Shown: one piece after another, positions 1 through 4,896 of the stretch
Numbering within the stretch: the first letter of the stretch is position 1
Layout: every line of letters starts with the position of its first letter
Assembly (NCBI GenBank): GCA_913009285.1
Contig: CAJVYE010000052.1
Coordinates: 1-6,968 of the forward strand
Length of the DNA stretch: 6,968 nucleotides
DNA from: an uncultured Nitrospirota bacterium
Lineage (GTDB): Bacteria > Nitrospinota > Nitrospinia > SZUA-224
Direction: 5' to 3'
The notes under the pieces: generated by a model
What the model was told of the DNA's origin: nothing
The model's input: the letters and a program-made list of their open reading frames with translations, nothing else
Database searches by the model: none
Position numbers and translations under genes: made by a program

Positions 1-71
1 TTTTTTTTTTTTTAATGATACGGCGACCACCGAGATCTACACTCTTTCCCTACACGACGCTCTTCCGATCT
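1..71 (+). other. Sequencing-adapter contamination (poly-T plus Illumina P5/TruSeq universal adapter)
   Basis: Thirteen T residues are followed at 14-71 by the full 58-base Illumina universal adapter, beginning AATGATACGGCGACCACCGA and ending GCTCTTCCGATCT. This is seen directly and matches the standard P5/TruSeq oligonucleotide. The genomic insert therefore begins at 72. Read on the minus strand, the adapter adds the artefactual tail RSEERRVGKECRSRWSPYH to the gene running into it. The window start is an assembly edge that should have been trimmed. Confidence 0.98.
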
Positions 72-236
72 GCTTAATACAGGATGTAAATTCGGATGGC
101 GTTGAATTGTTGAGATGCCTGCCTCAATGCAAAGAAGAAATTCTTCCTCTAATCCTTTGCACTGTTTTTCATACCATTGATATGCATCTTTCAAATCAAG
201 CTCTGCATCGGGACTAATGATCAGTTTATATGCCAT
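72..236 (-). CDS. ParE/RelE-family toxin, C-terminus lost at contig edge
   Basis: Partial gene: 55 genuine codons (MAYKLIISPD to HPVLS) remain before the reading frame enters adapter sequence and stops at 12-14. The layout is that of ParE/RelE toxins (PF05016): a beta strand with 'SPDAELDL', a 'DAYQWYEKQCKGLEEEF' helix pair, then 'IEAGISTIQRHPNLHPVL'. Family members are usually about 90-100 residues, so roughly 40% is missing, including the C-terminal strands that hold most functional residues. ParE-type members poison DNA gyrase and RelE-type members cleave mRNA; the fragment cannot decide which. The ATG at 236-234 overlaps the antitoxin stop as TAATG, and AAAGG at 248-244 is a well-spaced ribosome site. 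A more upstream in-frame ATG at 272 lies within the antitoxin gene and is not needed. Confidence 0.85.
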
Positions 237-454
237 TAAGAAGCCTTTATTCTCTCTTTGACTTCTTTCCATGGCGAACCAGCCTGAGGGTTTTTATGAT
301 AAGCATCGAGGCGAAGATCTAATTCCTCCCGCTGTTTATCGGTGAGAGGTATCGACTCAGGCACAGATGCGATACTATCCCATATGTCTTCAACAAGGAT
401 GATTCGTTCAGATACACTCAATTCCAATATGTTACTGACAGAAATCTTTTTCAT
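236..454 (-). CDS. Addiction-module antitoxin, TIGR02574/PF09720 family
   Basis: A 72-residue protein with the full signature of the 'putative addiction module component' antitoxins: N-terminal LSVSERIILVEDIWDSIA (residues 12-29), a proline-bearing linker, then LTDKQREELDLRLDAYHKNP (37-56) and a terminal W-K-E-V-K-E-R-I block (62-69). In known pairs the N-terminal part serves dimerisation/DNA binding and the C-terminal part wraps the RelE/ParE partner. Its TAA overlaps the toxin ATG by one base, so translation of the two is probably coupled. The start ATG at 454 has no Shine-Dalgarno sequence; AT-rich DNA with a promoter lies immediately upstream. The family and partner type are well supported; autorepression is inferred from the family. 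Confidence 0.92.
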   Translation of the reverse strand: MKKISVSNILELSVSERIILVEDIWDSIASVPESIPLTDKQREELDLRLDAYHKNPQAGSPWKEVKERIKAS

Positions 455-459
455 AATTT

Positions 460-491
460 ATTATAATATAATATTGTAGCTTTATTTTCAA
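460..491 (-). promoter_or_regulatory. Predicted promoter of the antitoxin/toxin pair
   Basis: On the minus strand, TTGAAA (491-486) is followed after 17 bases by TATTAT (468-463); a perfect TATAAT also overlaps at 465-460, but 20 bases from the -35. Either -10 box places the transcription start within a few bases of the ATG at 454, giving a very short or absent leader, in agreement with the lack of a ribosome site. The surrounding DNA is very AT-rich, so chance matches are possible. Confidence 0.5.
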
Positions 492-732
492 GCGTAAGAT
501 ATAAATAGTCCTAAATTCTCCCTAATTTCCAAAACAAAAGGGGTCAATTCTATTTTACGATCTACACATAAGAAAGAGTTTCTCCTAAAATTTGGACGAG
601 ACCGGTCCAGATGGCTCCATTGGCTATTTGAAGCCAAAAAATGATATGGTCTAACTATTTTGAATTACAATGAAATCATGAAATCTCCCGAAAGGTATAC
701 TCTGATTTCCAGGCATGACTTGCAAGCTTTTT

Positions 733-750
733 CGCAGGCTAAAGCCTGCG
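733..750. repeat. REP-like palindrome inside the transposase remnant
   Basis: Perfect inverted repeat CGCAGGCT-AA-AGCCTGCG, followed by GCTACC. GC-rich hairpins of the type 'GCAGGCTAAAGCCTGCGGCTACC' are widespread repetitive elements in environmental bacteria and are the usual substrate type of REP-associated transposases. Its position inside the remnant fits that association. It translates in frame as part of QAKACGYQ. Confidence 0.75.
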
Positions 751-810
751 GCTACCAATTTCGGGGTTTTTGCAGGAGAGTCAATTTGGGTATGAAAACT
801 GAGCTTCTAA

Positions 811-839
811 AGGACGGGTTAGAAATAACTTGGCATTTT
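811..839 (+). repeat. 29-base direct repeat, copy 1
   Basis: This stretch, with core GAAATAACTTGGCATT (822-837), matches 2997-3025 at 24 of 29 positions in the same orientation. Copy 1 forms the 3' end of the transposase remnant. It may be the terminal sequence of a dispersed element, of which copy 2 is another relic. Confidence 0.55.
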
Positions 840-875
840 TTGGGTTAAATACAGATAGTTAAAATTACGTTGCCA

Positions 876-888
876 TTCGTGACACGAA
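876..888. repeat. Short palindrome TTCGTG-A-CACGAA upstream of the PIN operon
   Basis: A 13-base perfect dyad lies 53 bases upstream of the -35 box of the PIN gene. It could be an operator, but it is short and stands alone, so this is only a position worth knowing. The rest of 849-940 shows nothing recognisable. Confidence 0.25.
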
Positions 889-940
889 CCTTCACACTAG
901 GCCAGATAGAAGTTTTTTCTCCATTTGCTGTCGTCACCGG

Positions 941-969
941 TTGACTCTATGAGTTATTACAGATATAAT
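941..969 (+). promoter_or_regulatory. Near-consensus sigma-70 promoter of the PIN/UPF0175 operon
   Basis: TTGACT (941-946) and TATAAT (964-969) are separated by exactly 17 bases. The expected transcription start is about 976-977, only four or five bases before the ATG at 981, and no Shine-Dalgarno sequence precedes that ATG. The first gene should thus be translated from an almost leaderless mRNA. Seen directly: the two boxes and their spacing; the leaderless reading is inference. Confidence 0.72.
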
Positions 970-980
970 AATTTGTAATC

Positions 981-1475
981 ATGATTGTATTTGATTCATC
1001 CACTTTAATATTACTGGCCAAAGCTGAATTCCTTGATGATTTTATTGGTGACTATGATGGGAAGGTGTTGATACCACGTGAAGTGGAGATAGAGTGTTGT
1101 GACAAAAAGAATAGTTTCGATGCCCTCTTAATCCGAAAGAGGGTACAAGAAAAAAAGATACTGGTCGCAAAGATATCGAATACAGAGTTATGCGGTCGGC
1201 TCATGCTAGACTTCCGGATATGCAGGGGAGAGGCAGAGGCATTGATATTAGTCCTTGAGAAAAAGGGGAAACTTGTTGCAACAGACGACAAAAATGCCAT
1301 CAAGGCATGTAAGGTCATGAATATTCCTTTCACAGCTGCCATGGCTATATTGGTCAGGATGACCAAGAAGGGAACCTTTGGTCCGGATAGGGCAAGGGCA
1401 ATACTGGATGCACTTATTAAATATGCCAGATACAGCGATACATTAATAAAAGAGGCAAAAAAGGACTTAAAATAA
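981..1475 (+). CDS. PIN-domain protein, probable toxin ribonuclease
   Basis: A 164-residue protein with a PIN (VapC-like) fold. The first strand MIVFDSSTLI carries the first catalytic Asp (D5). A 'VLIPREVEIE' segment (29-38) supplies the second acid, probably E34 or E38. The GEAEAL motif (83-88) gives the third, and 'VATDDKNA' (99-106) provides D102/D103. All metal-binding positions are therefore intact, and the C-terminal helices complete the length usual for this group, which resembles the longer DUF3368-type PIN proteins. PIN toxins are Mg/Mn-dependent RNases that cut tRNA, rRNA or mRNA; the target here is unknown. The start is fixed by the catalytic strand beginning at residue 2 and by the promoter immediately upstream. 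It is followed after 14 bases by the UPF0175-like gene, so toxin precedes antitoxin, opposite to the usual vapBC order. Confidence 0.85.
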   Translation: MIVFDSSTLILLAKAEFLDDFIGDYDGKVLIPREVEIECCDKKNSFDALLIRKRVQEKKILVAKISNTELCGRLMLDFRICRGEAEALILVLEKKGKLVATDDKNAIKACKVMNIPFTAAMAILVRMTKKGTFGPDRARAILDALIKYARYSDTLIKEAKKDLK

Positions 1476-1489
1476 AGCAGGGAGGTATT

Positions 1490-1789
1490 ATGCCTTACAA
1501 GACAATGAGTATAAGAATAGATAAGGATGACTATGATTTTGTTAAAGCGCTGGCAAAAGAGGAAAAAGAAGATATATCCAAGGCCATCCGGGACCTTATG
1601 GACAAAGGGAGGATCCACCTTGCCATAGAGGAATACAAAAAAGGTAAAGCCTCTCTGGGTAAGGTCTCACAACTTGCAGGGGTGTCCATAAGTGAAATGA
1701 TAGATATCCTCACTGAATATGGCGTCAAAAGCAATCTGGATGACGAAGATTATCGTGTAGGACTAAAAAACATAAAAATTGTTTACTAA
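1490..1789 (+). CDS. UPF0175-like antitoxin with RHH and HTH segments
   Basis: A 99-residue partner of the PIN gene. Residues 4-40 (KTMSIRIDKDDYDFVKALAK onward) form a ribbon-helix-helix type DNA-binding region. Residues 52-80, containing ASLGKVSQLAGVSISEMIDI, match the helix-turn-helix of UPF0175 (PF03683) proteins, as does the closing 'LTEYGVKSNLDDEDY' block. UPF0175 genes are commonly found next to PIN genes and are taken as their antitoxins; this context supports that role, with the RHH half probably repressing the operon. A strong ribosome site (GGAGGT, 1481-1486, preceded by AG) lies close to the ATG, in contrast to the leaderless first gene, so the antitoxin may be translated more efficiently than the toxin. 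Confidence 0.83.
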   Translation: MPYKTMSIRIDKDDYDFVKALAKEEKEDISKAIRDLMDKGRIHLAIEEYKKGKASLGKVSQLAGVSISEMIDILTEYGVKSNLDDEDYRVGLKNIKIVY

Positions 1790-1921
1790 CAAGAGGAAAG
1801 TTCTCATTTGCCAAAAACCTATCATACCGCAGAATATTAACATATGAACGAGATGGGGTCGGACCACGCTATCACATTGTAAAAATAGTAGTTATGGCGA
1901 AATTACCCCTGTATTTTGGTC

Positions 1922-1959
1922 TTAGAAGGGCATTTTTATATCCAAAAATGGCCTTCTAA
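1922..1959. repeat. Hairpin downstream of the PIN/UPF0175 operon
   Basis: Two 16-base arms (1922-1937 and 1944-1959) match at 15 of 16 positions around the loop ATATCC; weaker pairing of GGTC with GACC extends it outward. It lies 132 bases after the UPF0175 stop and is not followed by a T-run, so it is a poor intrinsic terminator and more likely a small palindromic repeat. Nothing else is recognisable in 1790-2003 apart from an unconvincing open stretch ending at 1960. Confidence 0.45.
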
Positions 1960-2003
1960 AATAATGACCGGAAAAAAGTTCTGTAGCTAAACTTATTTAA
2001 ATC

Positions 2004-2262
2004 ATAATCAGTGTTGTCCGGTTAGAAAATTGCATACTGAAAAATGCAACGATATTAAGCGCCTAAAGTTAAATGAATAAGTTCATTTGAATAAATCCCC
2101 CCTAGCCCCCCTTTTCCAAAGGGGGGGAATTTAGAAAGATGGTTTGCAGTAATTCCCCCCTTTGGAAAAGGGGGGCTAGGGGGGATTTGATTATCTACTT
2201 ATTTACTCCCTTTGTTGAAAAATTATTCTTATGCAAAAACCTAACCGGACAAAGCTGATTAT
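2004..2262. mobile_element. MITE-like element with terminal inverted repeats
   Basis: TTGTCCGGTTAG at 2014-2025 is perfectly inverted as CTAACCGGACAA at 2241-2252. Pairing resumes inward (TTGCATA at 2030-2036 against TATGCAA at 2230-2236) and outward (ATAATCA at 2004-2010 against TGATTAT at 2256-2262). AAATAAGT-like blocks and the large internal palindrome also face each other, so almost the whole 250 bases can fold on itself. No transposase gene is inside and no clear target-site duplication is visible. This is the structure expected of a non-autonomous miniature element mobilised by a transposase elsewhere; the parent family is not identified. Confidence 0.65.
2093..2188. repeat. Near-perfect 38-39 base inverted repeat nested in the MITE-like element
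   Basis: The left arm 2093-2131 and right arm 2151-2188 are exact reverse complements except that the left has seven G residues where the right has six C. The loop is 19 bases (2132-2150). Each arm contains CCCCCCTAGCCCCCC followed by TTTTCCAAA and a G-run, so each arm can also fold alone. Repeats of this C6-TAG-C6 / G6 type are known as dispersed elements in several bacterial phyla. Confidence 0.88.
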
Positions 2263-2340
2263 TAATATGAATTTTTTTAAAATATATGGAGATTTTTTCT
2301 TTTTTTAAATAAATATGGGTCTATATATCTATAAAAATAG

Positions 2341-2374
2341 CACATCAATACACTATTTACATTGTATTGATGTG
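2341..2374. promoter_or_regulatory. Dyad in repeat copy 1 (candidate operator)
   Basis: CACATCAATACA (2341-2352) and its exact reverse complement (2363-2374) are separated by ten bases. The 34-base dyad is conserved in position in the second repeat copy. XRE-type repressors bind such dyads, so it is a candidate operator for the gene at 2626; that link is inference. Confidence 0.5.
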
Positions 2375-2503
2375 TATTATTTCACACTTCAAACGTGGCA
2401 GAAGAATAAACTATTGATTATTAACATGAAATCTCTTAAAATATATGGAATCTATCTCTTTTTTATGATAAATATATGTCTATATATCTGAAATAAATAG
2501 CAT

Positions 2504-2532
2504 GACAATACACTAGTTGCATTGTATTAGTC
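2504..2532. promoter_or_regulatory. Dyad in repeat copy 2 (candidate operator)
   Basis: The counterpart of the copy 1 dyad: GACAATACA (2504-2512) and TGTATTAGTC (2523-2532) pair imperfectly, with the central AATACA/TGTATT intact and the same ten-base spacing. It lies about 94 bases before the XRE start. Confidence 0.4.
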
Positions 2533-2625
2533 TATATTATTTCACACTTTAACCGCGGTAGACAGGATAACCTATTGATTGTTAATATGAAATCTCTACA
2601 AATATTATAGATGAGGAATTTTTCA

Positions 2626-2997
2626 ATGCATGGAATCCGATCAAGCAAATCTATTGGTGGAAGGATAAAGGCTAGACGACTGGAGATCGGAATGACACAG
2701 GAGCAATTAGCAGAAAAGATGGGGGTAACTTATCAGCAGATACAGCGATATGAAAATGGAGTGAATAAGCTAAATGTAGAACAGCTACAGATTATAGCCG
2801 ATTCTCTCACTATTCCAACAAGTTTCTTTTTCGAAGATAATCAGACCACAGGCATCAAAGATATAAAATCGCAATATGTGTCTGTAGAAGAGGAGAGGTT
2901 TCTTAAATATTTTAGGAAGATCAGAAAAAAGGAGTATAAAAAATCTATCCTCTCATTTATGGAGTTGGCTTCAAAGACGGAAAAAAAGCGAACTTAA
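2626..2997 (+). CDS. XRE/Cro-CI family transcriptional regulator
   Basis: A 123-residue protein with an N-terminal HTH_3 domain. After a short lead, residues 11-65 hold GGRIKARRLEIGMTQEQLAE, KMGVTYQQIQRYENG (the recognition helix lies in YQQIQRYENG) and LNVEQLQIIADSLTIPTSFF. The C-terminal half (about 70-123) is charged, contains EEERFLKYFRKIRKKEYKKS, and may mediate dimerisation; it has no enzymatic motif. I place the start at the ATG at 2626 because GATGAGG (2610-2616) is well spaced before it; the ATG at 2611, which would add five residues, overlaps that ribosome site and has none of its own. It stands alone, with no co-directional neighbour, behind a 160 bp tandem repeat carrying dyads, so autorepression is likely. 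Its targets cannot be read from the sequence. Confidence 0.88.
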   Translation: MHGIRSSKSIGGRIKARRLEIGMTQEQLAEKMGVTYQQIQRYENGVNKLNVEQLQIIADSLTIPTSFFFEDNQTTGIKDIKSQYVSVEEERFLKYFRKIRKKEYKKSILSFMELASKTEKKRT

Positions 2998-3025
2998 GGT
3001 TGGGTCAGAAATAAGTTGGCATTCT
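2997..3025 (+). repeat. 29-base direct repeat, copy 2
   Basis: Matches 811-839 at 24 of 29 positions, with core GAAATAAGTTGGCATT (3008-3023). It starts on the last base of the XRE stop codon and ends inside the stop codon of nth, filling the whole gap between these convergent genes. Confidence 0.55.
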
Positions 3026-3680
3026 ACCTGTATCTCTTTACCCCTACCCTGTCACAATATTCCTTTATTGAGCATTGGCTACAAAAAGGGGAGATCGGTT
3101 TACAGATATTCTGACCAAAGGCAACAAGAAGATCATTATAGATAATCCAGTATATAGGAGGGAGTTTTTTCCTTAATGCAAATTCTGTGTCTTTTGGTGT
3201 AGTGGCTCTGATATAGCCAAGCCTGTTAGATATCCTGTGGACATGTGTATCCACACATATCCCTGGTTTTCTGTATCCTAATGTAACCACAAGATTAGCT
3301 GTCTTTCTCCCCACCCCTTTAAACTTTAATAATTCATCTATCTCGTCTGGCACCTTGGAGTTGTAACTACTTACCAGATCACCACAAATCCTTTTTATAT
3401 TCTCTGCCTTTGTCTTATAAAAACCAACAGGGTAAATTGCCTTTTCTATTGCCCTAGGACTCAACCTTAACATCTCCTCAGGTGAGCCAGCTATATTGAA
3501 CAGCCGTTCTGTTGCTCCTGAAGTGGTCTCATCCTTTGTCCTGAGGCTTAAAATACAGCTTATTAGAACCTTGAAGGGATCTTTCCTCCTATCTGCAATC
3601 TCAGTTACAACAGGTGTGTTCCATTTCTGAGCCTCTCTCTTGAGTATCTTTATTACCTTATCTATATTGTTATTTCTCAT
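3024..3680 (-). CDS. nth: Endonuclease III (bifunctional DNA glycosylase / AP lyase)
   Basis: A 218-residue HhH-GPD glycosylase of normal length for the family. It excises oxidised pyrimidines and cleaves the resulting abasic site in base excision repair. The helix-hairpin-helix LLKFKGVGRKTANLV (117-131) contains the catalytic Lys, K126; ICVDTHVHRI (141-150) gives the catalytic Asp, D144. The 4Fe-4S cluster ligands are C193, C200, C203 and C209 (C-X6-C-X2-C-X5-C). The N-terminal motif is LSLRTKDETT (44-53) instead of the LSAQATD of the E. coli enzyme, a variant common in archaeal-like Nth proteins. The ATG at 3680 has no clear ribosome site. It lies downstream of mqnC on the same strand but is separated from it by 136 bases with a long inverted repeat, so it is probably a separate transcript. 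Confidence 0.95.
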   Translation of the reverse strand: MRNNNIDKVIKILKREAQKWNTPVVTEIADRRKDPFKVLISCILSLRTKDETTSGATERLFNIAGSPEEMLRLSPRAIEKAIYPVGFYKTKAENIKRICGDLVSSYNSKVPDEIDELLKFKGVGRKTANLVVTLGYRKPGICVDTHVHRISNRLGYIRATTPKDTEFALRKKLPPIYWIIYNDLLVAFGQNICKPISPFCSQCSIKEYCDRVGVKRYR

Positions 3681-3730
3681 GATTACGTCAGACTATTTTA
3701 ACCCAAGAAATGCAACTGAAAACTAATAAA

Positions 3731-3808
3731 AATTAAAGATAAAAAATCAAAATGACAAGGGATAATTTTTTCATTTTGATTTGTCATTTTGATTTTTTAT
3801 CTTTAATT
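3731..3808. repeat. 28 bp perfect inverted repeat between mqnC and nth
   Basis: Arms 3731-3758 and 3781-3808 are exact reverse complements, with a 22-base loop that itself repeats TCATTTTGAT. The stem is AT-rich. It begins nine bases after the mqnC stop and, on the minus strand, runs into a T-rich stretch (TTTTTATTAGTTTT), so it may end the mqn transcript. Its length and perfection are also typical of a dispersed palindromic element. Confidence 0.88.
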
Positions 3809-3816
3809 CGAAATAT

Positions 3817-4896
3817 TTAGACCAATTCGTAGAATACATTTCTCCTATGCGGTGAAAAACCCATCTCTTTAATCAGCCGCCTTATATCATCCTCAGATAT
3901 TTGATAAGAGACCCCTGCTGCCCTTACAACATTCTCCTCAATCATTGTACTCCCCATATCATTGGCGCCAAAGAGGAGCGCTATCTGGCCAATCTTTGCC
4001 CCCTGTGTGACCCATGAGGCCTGTATATTATCGAAGTTGTCAAGGACTATTCTTGACACCGATAATGTCTTTAGATAATCAAGGCACGTAGAAGAGTTTC
4101 GGGTTATGGCCGTGTTTTGTGGCTGGAAAGGCCAAGGAATAAAGGCAGTAAATCCTCCTGTACTTTCCTGAAGCTCTCTTAACTTTATCAGGTGAGCAAC
4201 CCTATCCCTTATAGACTCGATATGGCCAAACATCATTGTGGCAGTGGTTCTTATCCCCAGGTGATGGGCGGTCTCCATAACCATCAGCCATTCATCAGCA
4301 CTACATTTATTCGGACTGATCATCTCTCTGATTTCATCGACAAGTATCTCAGCCCCGCCTCCTGGAATAGATCCTAATCCTGCATCCTTCAGTCTGATGA
4401 GTACTTCTTTTGATGGGATACCAGATGTCTTGGCTATATGTACAATCTCAGGAGGGGAAAAGGCATGGATATGTATATCATAATTGGATTTGATATATCT
4501 TAAGAGGGTCTCGTAAAAATCTATCTTGAGATCCGGATGGAGCCCGCCTTGCATAAGTATCTGTCTCCCACCCATGGAAAGGGTCTCTTTTATTTTGTCT
4601 GATATATCCTCCGGTGTCAGGAGGTATGCGTCATGATTCTCTTTATCCTTGAAGAATGCGCAGAATCTACAATGGGATATGCAGATATTGGAGTAGTTTA
4701 TATTTCTGTCAATGATATATGTGACAATAGAATCAATACAACGTCTCCTGGAAAGCTCAAAAGCAGTATTTCCCAGTGACAGGACATCTGACATCTCAAA
4801 TAGGGAGATGGCCTCGTCAGGATCTATCCTCTCCCCGTTAAGGGCCTTATTAAGTATCTTTTCAGGTAAAAAATCTGATCTTAACATCGTCTTCAA
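3817..4896 (-). CDS. mqnC: Cyclic dehypoxanthinyl futalosine synthase (radical SAM), MqnC
   Basis: A 359-residue radical SAM enzyme of the futalosine menaquinone pathway; it cyclises dehypoxanthine futalosine to the cyclic product. The 4Fe-4S/SAM motif is C72-X3-C76-X2-C79 within CISHCRFCAFFK. Further family blocks are MQGGLHPDL (115-123), GLGSIPGGGAEIL (173-185) and GHIES (224-228). The motif FIPWPFQPQNT (252-262) assigns it to MqnC and not the paralogue MqnE, which has FIPLAFHP. The start chosen is TTG at 4896, ten bases after AAAGGA (4912-4907); an ATG at 4887 with a weaker GAAG site is the alternative. The gene overlaps the end of mqnA by 35 bases (26 with the ATG), indicating translational coupling. 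It is last in the mqnE-mqnA-mqnC order and is followed by a long inverted repeat. Confidence 0.93.
   Translation of the reverse strand: MKTMLRSDFLPEKILNKALNGERIDPDEAISLFEMSDVLSLGNTAFELSRRRCIDSIVTYIIDRNINYSNICISHCRFCAFFKDKENHDAYLLTPEDISDKIKETLSMGGRQILMQGGLHPDLKIDFYETLLRYIKSNYDIHIHAFSPPEIVHIAKTSGIPSKEVLIRLKDAGLGSIPGGGAEILVDEIREMISPNKCSADEWLMVMETAHHLGIRTTATMMFGHIESIRDRVAHLIKLRELQESTGGFTAFIPWPFQPQNTAITRNSSTCLDYLKTLSVSRIVLDNFDNIQASWVTQGAKIGQIALLFGANDMGSTMIEENVVRAAGVSYQISEDDIRRLIKEMGFSPHRRNVFYELV

Larger units (their letters stand above)
558..848 (+). pseudogene. Decayed REP-associated tyrosine transposase (Y1_Tnp/RAYT) remnant
   Basis: One plus-strand frame is open from before 558 to 848 except for a single TGA at 642-644. 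The first part reads RSTHKKEFLLKFGRDRSRW then LHWLFEAKK, typical of the region just before the catalytic domain core of REP-associated Y1 transposases; the TGA stands where an Arg (CGA) is expected, followed by YGLTILNY. The next residues, YNEIMKSPERYTLISRHDL, resemble a block far downstream in such proteins, after the catalytic part. The HUH motif and catalytic Tyr region are therefore missing, apparently by an internal deletion joined at a shared 'NY/Y'. A REP-like hairpin at 733-750 lies in the remaining tail. The N-terminus is also absent. No function is expected. Recognition is from memory of the family, not a search; a TTG-started 62-residue reading frame at 660-848 is only the tail of this remnant. 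Confidence 0.72.
2256..2608 (+). repeat. About 160 bp tandem direct repeat, 2.2 copies, upstream of the XRE gene
   Basis: Unit starts are marked by TGATTATTAA-ATGAA at 2256 and 2415 and TGATTGTTAATATGAA at 2576 (spacing 159 and 161 bases). Copies 1 and 2 agree at about 80% by eye, with conserved blocks TTAAAATATATGGA, GTCTATATATCT, AATACACTA, CATTGTATT and TATTATTTCACACTT. Copy 3 is a 33-base stub that runs into the ribosome site of the XRE gene. No protein frame is kept between copies. Position suggests a duplicated regulatory region. Confidence 0.82.

Noticed and set aside
12..71. C-terminal residues of the toxin frame
   Set aside because: They are translated adapter sequence, not genome.
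620..637. TTGGCT-ATTTGA-AGCCAA hairpin as a terminator
   Set aside because: Only a six-base stem inside the coding frame of the transposase remnant, with no T-run on the plus strand.
660..848. TTG-started 62-residue hypothetical protein
   Set aside because: It is the in-frame tail of the transposase remnant and contains the REP hairpin and a dispersed repeat; it has no ribosome site of its own.
1052..1618. 188-codon open frame on the minus strand
   Set aside because: It lies antisense to the well-supported PIN and UPF0175 genes, has no recognisable family and a low-complexity hydrophobic composition; it is a shadow frame.
1800..1962. Open plus-strand stretch reading YERDGVGPRYHIVKIVVMAK and on to a stop at 1960
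   Set aside because: It has no plausible start or ribosome site, no recognised family, and its end overlaps a hairpin; it is likely chance, though a gene relic cannot be excluded.
2061..2072. GCCTAAAGTTAA shared with the array at 5761-5772
   Set aside because: A 12-base match between two places in a 7 kb AT-rich window is expected by chance.
2256..2608. CRISPR-like array
   Set aside because: The units are about 160 bases, adjacent without unique spacers, and diverged; no cas genes are present.
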